Assembly (NCBI GenBank): GCA_040379385.1
Contig: JBEILF010000076.1
Coordinates: 1 to 11,863, forward strand
Reading direction: 5' to 3'
Length of the DNA stretch: 11,863 bases
From: UKL13-2 sp040379385
GTDB taxonomy: Bacteria; Pseudomonadota; Gammaproteobacteria; Burkholderiales; Usitatibacteraceae
The notes below the pieces were generated by a model. That model saw nothing but the letters and a program-made list of their open reading frames with translations, was not told where the DNA came from and searched no databases. The first letter of the stretch is position 1. Every line of letters starts with the position of its first letter. The translations under genes were made by a program, and so were the position numbers. Of this stretch, positions 7,163 through 11,863 are shown piece after piece.

Positions 7163-7930
7163 TCAGCACTGCGCCGTTTGTGTCGAGTGGGCGGATAAGT
7201 CGCGTAACACCACGCTTGTCGCAACGCGCTCCTTGGCTTTGACGCCGCCCCGCTCCAAGGAGAGTTTGAATTCGTACTTGGCAAAGAACTCATCAAACTT
7301 TTCGCCGCCGACGGTACCGGTCGCATAGATGGCGTCGGTTTTCGGGTCGTGTTCGAGCAGAATCGCCGCGAGCGGTTGCGGGGCGGGACCACCCAGAACT
7401 CGCGCCCCGGCGAACGGGTCGTAGGCGCTTTTGTCGGCGCAACAGCCGATCACCTTGCCAGTTGGGCTCAATGCGGAGGGTTTATCGCGAAAGCTGATGA
7501 AGCTCACTTGCGGGGACGGGTACGCGAGTTTATGTGCACAGATCGCCGAGTATGCAACCAGATTATTGCGCGGGCCGACGCCAGCTGGTGAGACATAACT
7601 TTCGCCGCGCTCGGTGACCAAGTCAGGATGTCCGCTTGCCGCTTTGTCCAAGCTCAGCAGAAAACAGGGGGTTGATTCAAACGGATAGTTGAAGATGTAG
7701 TTGTGATTGACCTTCAATGACGCCGCCTTGATCGCTCGACCGTCTTTGTCAACTAGCTTAACCCGTGCATAGTTTCTTGCTTTCAGGACCACCCCGATCT
7801 TTTTTGCAGGTGTGGCATTGCCGGTAACCGACGGTGTTCTGGCGTCGGCGTGCACCGGCGAACTCGCCGCGCAAGTCGACGCACACGTTCCGCTGACCGC
7901 GCAAATTTTGATGAAGTCGCGTCGTTCCAC
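7163..7930 (-). CDS. Tat-exported Rieske-like (2Fe-2S) protein with atypical second box
   Basis: This 255-residue protein starts with a twin-arginine signal (ERRDFIKIC), a short cysteine-rich hydrophobic stretch and a likely cleavage near residue 30, so it should be exported folded. The middle resembles a Rieske domain: box 1 C-A-H at 131-133 and, 29 residues on, box 2 reading CCADKSAYDP (163-172), followed by GARVLGGPAPQPLAAI, a typical Rieske-family continuation. The second ligand histidine of box 2 (C-x2-H) is missing: counting from Cys164 the position is Lys167, and counting from Cys163 it is Asp166. The GTG start at 7930 shares one base with the moeA stop (TAGTG) and has a GGAGGGGG ribosome site just upstream, so it is coupled to moeA. 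A role as electron-transfer subunit of a periplasmic molybdoenzyme is only inferred from position. Confidence 0.75.
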   Translation of the reverse strand: MERRDFIKICAVSGTCASTCAASSPVHADARTPSVTGNATPAKKIGVVLKARNYARVKLVDKDGRAIKAASLKVNHNYIFNYPFESTPCFLLSLDKAASGHPDLVTERGESYVSPAGVGPRNNLVAYSAICAHKLAYPSPQVSFISFRDKPSALSPTGKVIGCCADKSAYDPFAGARVLGGPAPQPLAAILLEHDPKTDAIYATGTVGGEKFDEFFAKYEFKLSLERGGVKAKERVATSVVLRDLSAHSTQTAQC

Positions 7931-9201
7931 TAGACCACCCCCTCCAGAATTTGTACGTCAACCGTGGCACCGGCCTCCACATTGCCGACGTGGTCGTGAA
8001 GCATGATGAAACAGTTGGCGTCCGACATCGATTTCAAAATGCCGCTTCCCTGTTCACCGGTCGTGCGCACCTTCCAGGCGCCGTCTTCAAGATACAACAC
8101 GCCGCGCTGGAACTCGGTGCGACCCGGGGCCTTTCTGATGGGTGATGTACACACGGCTTTCAACAATGGGTGAACGGGCAGCGGTGTTACTCCCTGTAGC
8201 GTGAGTAGCGCATCGCGCACAAATTGGTAAAACGTTACCATCACGCTGACCGGATTACCGGGCAGACCAAAAAAATGTGCGTCCTGAATCTTGCCGTAAG
8301 CCAGCGGGCGGCCAGGTTTCATGGCAATTTTCCAGAACACCACTTCGCCGAGTTTGCCGAGAAGCGTCTTTACAAAGTCGGCCTCGCCAACTGACACGCC
8401 GCCCGAGGTGATTACCACGTCGGCGATAGTTGCCGCGTCACGGAAGGCGCGTTCGAGGATGGCGGGGTCGTCACGAACAACACCCATGTCGATTGCCTCG
8501 ATACCCATGTTTGCCAACATGCCAAACAGCGTGTATCGATTCGAATCGTAGATTTCTCCTTCACCGAGCGGCACACCGATCGACACCAGCTCATCACCCG
8601 TCGAAAAGAACGCCACCCGCAGCGGCCGCACAACAGCAACTTCGCCGATGCCAAGTGAGGCGATCAAGCCGAGTTCTGCCGGGCGGATGATGCGGCCTTT
8701 TTCCAGCGCGACCGCACCCTGCTGGAGATCTTCGCCGGCTTCGCGTACGTTTTGCCCGAGCTTGGCACCTGCCGAAAAGGTAATCAACTTGCCATCTGCC
8801 TTGGCGCGTTCTTGCATGATCACAGTGTCACACTCGACGGGTACCACCCCGCCAGTAAAGATGCGCACACATTGGCGCGTGGCGAGGCTGCCAACAAACG
8901 GCTTGCCGGCGAAACTTGTGCCGACCTCTTCAAGTGGCATCGTATCGTCGCCCAAATCGCTGAAACGCACCGCCCAGCCGTCCATCGCCGAATTGCGATG
9001 TGACGGAACATTGACAGGCGAGACGATGTCCTCTGCCAGCACCCGGCCTAACGCGGAGCGAATCGGTAGTTTTGCAATTCCCGCTATCGGCGTGAGAAAC
9101 GTGTGGATAAACGCCCGTGCCTTATCGACCGGCATGGAGTTTGGGTCGTAGTCGTCGGCGCAAGAGGCTTCTGCAATGGTTAACGGCTTGGTGGCGCTCA
9201 T
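7930..9201 (-). CDS. moeA: Molybdopterin molybdotransferase MoeA
   Basis: MoeA inserts molybdate into adenylylated molybdopterin, giving Mo-molybdopterin, in the cytosol. The 423-residue protein has the expected domains and signatures: SAMDGWA (71-77), VRIFTGGVVP, the MogA-like domain beginning around 193 with STGDEL (200-205), YDSN (218-221), TSGGVSVGEADF (265-276), KPGRPLAYG (295-303), FGLPGNPVSV (311-320), and a C-terminal beta-barrel domain ending at 423. The ATG at 9201 lies 3 bases after the stop of the 2H phosphoesterase gene. The stop overlaps the GTG of the Rieske-like gene. The position downstream of mobA and fdhD makes this a molybdenum-cofactor maturation block. Length and motifs are those of a normal full-length member. 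Confidence 0.96.
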   Translation of the reverse strand: MSATKPLTIAEASCADDYDPNSMPVDKARAFIHTFLTPIAGIAKLPIRSALGRVLAEDIVSPVNVPSHRNSAMDGWAVRFSDLGDDTMPLEEVGTSFAGKPFVGSLATRQCVRIFTGGVVPVECDTVIMQERAKADGKLITFSAGAKLGQNVREAGEDLQQGAVALEKGRIIRPAELGLIASLGIGEVAVVRPLRVAFFSTGDELVSIGVPLGEGEIYDSNRYTLFGMLANMGIEAIDMGVVRDDPAILERAFRDAATIADVVITSGGVSVGEADFVKTLLGKLGEVVFWKIAMKPGRPLAYGKIQDAHFFGLPGNPVSVMVTFYQFVRDALLTLQGVTPLPVHPLLKAVCTSPIRKAPGRTEFQRGVLYLEDGAWKVRTTGEQGSGILKSMSDANCFIMLHDHVGNVEAGATVDVQILEGVV

Positions 9202-9204
9202 GGT

Positions 9205-9780
9205 TTATTCACGGGATAGCGAAACTGTTTTATCAATGGTGATTGTACCGTCCGCTGCATGGGTGATGATGGAGAGGTCACGCATGGTGGCGCGGTAGGT
9301 ATCGCGAAAGCGAAGTTCGGCGTCGGCAAGTGCTGTGTCGAACGCCGCATTGGTGTTGCTTTGGGCCAGGGTGATATGCGGGCGATATTCGATGTCGTCG
9401 CGCAAGAAGCCAGCGAGCACTCCCCGGTAGAGGCGATCATGCAGCTCTGTCACCGCTTCGTTTCGCAGGTCGCACATCAATAACGTGAACAATCCGCGGG
9501 CACTGGCAACACTCTCTACGCCGCGGAAGGTGACTGGCAGCACCGGCCACCCGGCGGTTGAGCGTTTGACGTGGCTTACCAACTGCGCCACGGTCAGGCT
9601 GGCGTGAAATGGAAATACCACGGTAAGGTGCGGGGCGATGTTCGCCCCAAGCGGATCGTGCTCAAGGCGGTAACGCTGCACTCGCTGCAGACTTTCGGGT
9701 ACCTCAAATTTGGCAAACCAGACAATTGCCCGTCTGGGCAGCGACGGTCTGAACTGTTTACGAGTATGCCGGTTACGCAT
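9205..9780 (-). CDS. 2H phosphoesterase (2'-5' RNA ligase family)
   Basis: This 191-residue protein carries the two H-x-T motifs that define 2H phosphoesterases: PHLTVVFPF with His51 and Thr53, and PHITLAQSN with His135 and Thr137. The 84-residue spacing and pseudo-symmetric layout match the LigT/2'-5' RNA ligase superfamily. Members hydrolyse or form 2',3'-cyclic or 2'-5' phosphodiesters in RNA or nucleotides; the substrate here cannot be told from sequence. No signal peptide is seen. The ATG at 9780 lies 16 bases after the mobA stop and has no clear Shine-Dalgarno sequence, so the first 15-20 residues (rich in Arg) are uncertain. Its stop is 3 bases from the moeA start. Insertion between mobA and moeA is a context worth noting, but it does not prove a cofactor-related function. 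Confidence 0.87.
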   Translation of the reverse strand: MRNRHTRKQFRPSLPRRAIVWFAKFEVPESLQRVQRYRLEHDPLGANIAPHLTVVFPFHASLTVAQLVSHVKRSTAGWPVLPVTFRGVESVASARGLFTLLMCDLRNEAVTELHDRLYRGVLAGFLRDDIEYRPHITLAQSNTNAAFDTALADAELRFRDTYRATMRDLSIITHAADGTITIDKTVSLSRE

Positions 9781-9796
9781 CGTGCAAAGTATGATG

Positions 9797-10420
9797 TTAC
9801 GGGCTCAGCCCAGGTACGGCAGGCATATCTGGCTCCAACTGTCTGAGTTCATTCACGGTATTGACGTTAGCGAAGGCCTCGGTGCCGTCGTTGTTTTTGG
9901 CGTCAAACTGAACCTCAACCACATTGAGGCTGGCATACCACTTATCAATTTTGCGCTGGCCGCTTTGCAGAAACTCCCGCAAGTGCGGTTCCAGTGCGGT
10001 TTTGGTGAGACAGAAAACGGGATGGGGTTGGTCAAACGTTTTTGCCACTGCGAGGTCTGCGTTCTCTGTCGTTAACGCATCGTCGAGTCGTGCGATAAGA
10101 TTTAGCGGAAGAAATGGCGAGTCGCAGGGAGCCGTTGCAATGAATGGCGAGGACGCAGCCAGCATGCCGGCATGTAGCCCCGCTAGCGGACCGGCAAATC
10201 CGCTGATAGCGTCGGCGACTACGCGGTGCCCGTAGGCCTCGTAGGTCGATAAATTGCGGTTGGCGTTGATGATGGTTTCGTCTACCTGCGGCCCAAAGCG
10301 TTCGATCACGTGCTCGACCATCGCTTTGCCGCGAAACCGTTGCAGACCCTTGTCCAACTCGCCCATGCGTGAGCCGCGCCCACCTGCGAGGATGAGGCCG
10401 GTGATGTGGTGACTCGTCAT
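9797..10420 (-). CDS. mobA: Molybdenum cofactor guanylyltransferase MobA
   Basis: MobA transfers GMP from GTP to Mo-molybdopterin, making the (bis-)MGD cofactor used by formate dehydrogenases and other DMSO-reductase family enzymes. The 207-residue protein has the nucleotide-binding loop LILAGGRGSRMG (9-20) with DKGLQ after it, the GPLAGLHAGM segment (78-86), and the PCDSPFLP metal-binding motif with Asp100. Length and order fit the family (E. coli MobA has 194 residues). The ATG at 10420 overlaps the fdhD stop in an ATGA arrangement, so translation is likely coupled. MobA and FdhD both serve formate dehydrogenase maturation, so this adjacency is functionally coherent. Confidence 0.95.
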   Translation of the reverse strand: MTSHHITGLILAGGRGSRMGELDKGLQRFRGKAMVEHVIERFGPQVDETIINANRNLSTYEAYGHRVVADAISGFAGPLAGLHAGMLAASSPFIATAPCDSPFLPLNLIARLDDALTTENADLAVAKTFDQPHPVFCLTKTALEPHLREFLQSGQRKIDKWYASLNVVEVQFDAKNNDGTEAFANVNTVNELRQLEPDMPAVPGLSP

Positions 10421-11226
10421 ACTTGGAGTCTTTGCCCGCCGGTGAATAGCAAGTAGTGCTTGTTGACGGCGCGGCCGATCATGGTGATACCTACTTGTTC
10501 AGCAATCGAGTAGCCCATTTGTGTGAGCCCTGAGCGTGACACCAACACTGGGATACGCATTTGTGCCGCCTTGATCACCATCTCCGAAGTAAGCCTCCCA
10601 GTCGTATAGAAAATTTTGTCGTCGCCACTGACACCTTCGAGCCACATCCAACCGGCAATGGCGTCCACGGCATTGTGGCGGCCAACGTCCTCAACAAAGG
10701 TGAGGATGGCACCGTCTGTTGCACTGGCCAGCGCGCAACCGTGGACTGCACCAGCTTGTTTGTAGATCGATTCGTGAATGCGTACGTTGTTCAACATCGA
10801 AAACAGGGTTTGTTGCTTCAGCAACACGTCTTGGCGCAGGTTGATGCTGTCAATCTCCTCCATCAAGTCGCCGAATACGGTACCTTCACCACAGCCGGTG
10901 GTCTTGGTGCGTCTGGCCATCTTTTCGTCGAGGTCTTGCAGACCGTGGCGTGTCACCACCGAACATGCGTTGGTTTCCCAATCGACTTGTATCGACACGA
11001 TTTCTTTAATTGACGAAATAAGCCGTTGGTTGCGCAGATAGCCAATGACGAGCGCTTCAGGTGCCGCACCCAGTGTCATGATGGTCAGAATTTCCCGCTT
11101 ATCAACATAGATGGTGAGCGGATGTTCGCCGGCGATTGGGGTGGGTTGCATGACGCCGTGCTCGTTGATTGCGCCGACGGTAAATGTTGCGGGTCGTGCG
11201 GCAGAAGTCATGGTCGGGCGATACAT
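10417..11226 (-). CDS. fdhD: Formate dehydrogenase accessory sulfurtransferase FdhD
   Basis: FdhD passes sulfur from the cysteine desulfurase IscS to the molybdenum cofactor and is needed for active formate dehydrogenase. The 269-residue protein contains HPLTIYVD near the N-terminus, the conserved-cysteine loop TTGCGEGTVFG with Cys112, AGAVHGCALA, the signature VEDVGRHNAVDAIAG (178-192), TTGRLTSEMVIKAA (208-221) and SRSGLT. E. coli FdhD has a C-x2-C pair in this loop; here the second position is glycine, so only Cys112 can carry sulfur. This single-cysteine form may be normal in its subgroup. The start ATG at 11226 lies one base after the stop of a small membrane-protein gene and lacks a strong Shine-Dalgarno sequence, consistent with coupling. 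ATG at 11211 is an alternative. It ends in a 4-base overlap with mobA. Confidence 0.95.
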   Translation of the reverse strand: MYRPTMTSAARPATFTVGAINEHGVMQPTPIAGEHPLTIYVDKREILTIMTLGAAPEALVIGYLRNQRLISSIKEIVSIQVDWETNACSVVTRHGLQDLDEKMARRTKTTGCGEGTVFGDLMEEIDSINLRQDVLLKQQTLFSMLNNVRIHESIYKQAGAVHGCALASATDGAILTFVEDVGRHNAVDAIAGWMWLEGVSGDDKIFYTTGRLTSEMVIKAAQMRIPVLVSRSGLTQMGYSIAEQVGITMIGRAVNKHYLLFTGGQRLQV

Positions 11227-11227
11227 G

Positions 11228-11386
11228 CTATTGCTTGTTTTTGCTGATCAAGAGCATGAAGCCAAAAGCCGACACTGCAAGGGTGAGCAGCAACACAAAA
11301 CTATTGGTCGCACCGGTGGATTGCGCGGCATACAAAAAAATCACCCAGGGGGCGATGAGCAGCAAAAGCGCTAGAAAATACTTCAA
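11228..11386 (-). CDS. Small two-helix membrane protein, unrecognised
   Basis: This 52-residue open frame is not a family I recognise. It begins KYFLALLLLIAPWVIFLYA, an obvious hydrophobic helix. A short polar loop AQSTGATNS follows, then a second helix at about 30-47 and a basic tail SKNKQ. This is the pattern of a real two-helix inner-membrane microprotein. The TTG start at 11386 overlaps the stop of the upstream small gene as TTGA, mirroring the ATGA junctions of this operon. Another in-frame TTG at 11401 would add five residues. Its stop lies one base before the fdhD start. No Shine-Dalgarno sequence is evident, so expression would depend on coupling. It might anchor or assist a membrane formate dehydrogenase, but nothing in the sequence shows that. 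Confidence 0.6.
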   Translation of the reverse strand: MKYFLALLLLIAPWVIFLYAAQSTGATNSFVLLLTLAVSAFGFMLLISKNKQ

Positions 11387-11601
11387 ATTTCGAAAATCCA
11401 ATAGGGGCGGGCGTTTTCAGGCAAAAATGGCTGAAAACGAGCGCCAATTATAGGGTTTGGGTTTTTGTTTGGCCGCGTCGCGGCGTTAGATTCGTCGCTT
11501 AACCGCTCGCCTGGCGACGCCATCATTTGGTCGTCAGCACGGGCCCCGCTCGATGCGGGCAGCGCGGCGACAAACACAACACCGGTGAGAAACTGTTTCA
11601 T
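11383..11601 (-). CDS. Small predicted secreted protein, unrecognised
   Basis: This is a 72-residue frame with no family I recognise. The start is well supported: AAGGA lies 5 bases before the ATG at 11601. The N-terminus MKQFLTGVVFVAALPASSG looks like a Sec signal peptide, with probable cleavage near ARA|DD at residue 22. The predicted mature part is only about 50 residues: acidic at first (GERLSDES), then Asn/Pro/Lys-rich (RPNKNPNP), with an aromatic C-terminus (ARPYWIFEI). The gene begins 21 bases after the DUF2461 gene and overlaps the next small gene by four bases. The C-terminal half also contains a TATAAT box and a long inverted repeat, so part of it may double as regulatory DNA. Coding status is likely but unproven. 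Confidence 0.55.
   Translation of the reverse strand: MKQFLTGVVFVAALPASSGARADDQMMASPGERLSDESNAATRPNKNPNPIIGARFQPFLPENARPYWIFEI
11412..11439. repeat. Perfect 9-base inverted repeat inside the small secreted-protein gene
   Basis: CGTTTTCAG (11412-11420) and its exact complement CTGAAAACG (11431-11439) are separated by 10 bases. On the minus strand the hairpin would form in RNA 26 bases before the TTG start of the small membrane-protein gene, and directly downstream of a TATAAT box. It could be an operator or a 5' leader hairpin. Confidence 0.55.
11447..11452 (-). promoter_or_regulatory. Consensus -10 box candidate (TATAAT) upstream of fdhD block
   Basis: A perfect TATAAT reads on the minus strand at 11452-11447, in an A- and C-rich stretch inside the small secreted-protein gene. 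No TTGACA-like hexamer is found 16-18 bases upstream (CGGCCA is there), so a sigma70 promoter would need an activator. Transcripts would start just before the 9-base inverted repeat and cover the small membrane-protein gene, fdhD and mobA. Confidence 0.3.
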
Positions 11602-11622
11602 TCGAATCCTTCAGCAAGACGG

Positions 11623-11863
11623 CTAACCCCGCTTCGCGGAATCCATCGTTGTAGTGGTATCGCGCAGCCACTTTACCAGCGGATGTGCCGCTTCACAGCG
11701 CTCGGCAATCCATGCCGGGAGATCTTTTGGCACTTTCTTGTGCAGATTGGTTTCCACGGCACAAATGTAGTGGCGGTTCTTAATGTACTCAATCATGGGC
11801 AGGTCGGCCGAATAACCTTTGGGCGGGCGCAACATGCGGTCTTCGTCGGATAGTCCGCCGTAG
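11623..11863 (-). CDS. DUF2461 (TIGR02453) family protein, partial: N-terminus lost at window edge
   Basis: Only the last 79 residues are in the window; the frame stays open to the right edge, so the ATG at 11835 is internal. The visible part (GGLSDEDRMLRPPKGYS, then LPMIEYIKNRHYICAVE, then KDLPAWIAERCEAAHPLVKWL) matches the C-terminus of DUF2461 proteins, which typically carry an RPPrGyd-like word followed by a helical tail. Whole family members are about 220-230 residues, so roughly two thirds lie outside. Function is unknown. A small CCGC-GAA-GCGG hairpin covers the last codons (11639-11629). The next gene starts 21 bases on, so it is probably in the same transcript. Confidence 0.8.
   Translation of the reverse strand, partial: YGGLSDEDRMLRPPKGYSADLPMIEYIKNRHYICAVETNLHKKVPKDLPAWIAERCEAAHPLVKWLRDTTTTMDSAKRG

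Noticed and set aside
7147..7392. N-terminal extension of aat by about 80 residues
   Set aside because: It overlaps the Rieske-like gene in another frame, is Arg/Ser/Pro-rich without Aat similarity, and the TTG at 7146 gives the family length.
8648..9151. 167-codon plus-strand frame
   Set aside because: It is wholly antisense to moeA, whose motifs are unmistakable; the frame is a shadow of GC-rich coding sequence.
11629..11639. Small CCGC-GAA-GCGG hairpin at the end of the DUF2461 gene as a terminator
   Set aside because: The stem is only four base pairs with no T tract, and the next gene with a good ribosome site begins 21 bases after the stop, so read-through is more likely.

Overview
The window looks like a chromosomal segment of a betaproteobacterium. 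The evidence is the gene content and order: divergent pepA and lptF, a Bpt-type aspartate/glutamate leucyltransferase next to aat, a soluble RsxB without a membrane anchor, and a DUF1841 gene directly behind nth. Family assignments come from reading motifs by eye; no database search was run. No mobile element, CRISPR array, phage gene or integrase was seen.

Layout. Positions 1-1042 (minus) hold the 5' part of the leucyl aminopeptidase gene pepA, cut by the window edge. A short divergent intergenic region separates it from lptF (1246-2331, plus), a permease subunit of the LPS export machine. lptF is not followed by lptG. It faces a convergent tRNA-Ser(GGA) gene (2382-2472, minus) whose strong terminator lies between them. 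Positions 2473-2955 contain no gene I can support, only a cluster of small inverted repeats near the right end.

From about 11863 down to 2956 every gene is on the minus strand and tightly packed. In transcription order they are: a DUF2461 gene (cut by the window edge), a 72-residue predicted secreted protein, a 52-residue two-helix membrane protein, fdhD, mobA, a 2H phosphoesterase gene, moeA, a Tat-exported Rieske-like protein, aat, bpt, pyrD, rsxB, nth and DUF1841. Many junctions overlap by 1-8 bases or are only a few bases apart, which suggests long polycistronic transcripts with translational coupling.

Functional themes. fdhD, mobA and moeA provide late steps of molybdenum-cofactor assembly (molybdate insertion, GMP attachment, sulfuration/delivery to formate dehydrogenase). 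The Rieske-like protein in the same run may be an exported redox partner, but its presumed iron-sulfur box lacks the second histidine ligand. aat and bpt encode the two bacterial N-degron leucyltransferases. pyrD, rsxB and nth are a pyrimidine biosynthesis enzyme and two iron-sulfur proteins. The points most worth a second look are the two unrecognised small genes ahead of fdhD with a hairpin and TATAAT box inside them, the degenerate Rieske box, and the lptF gene separated from lptG.
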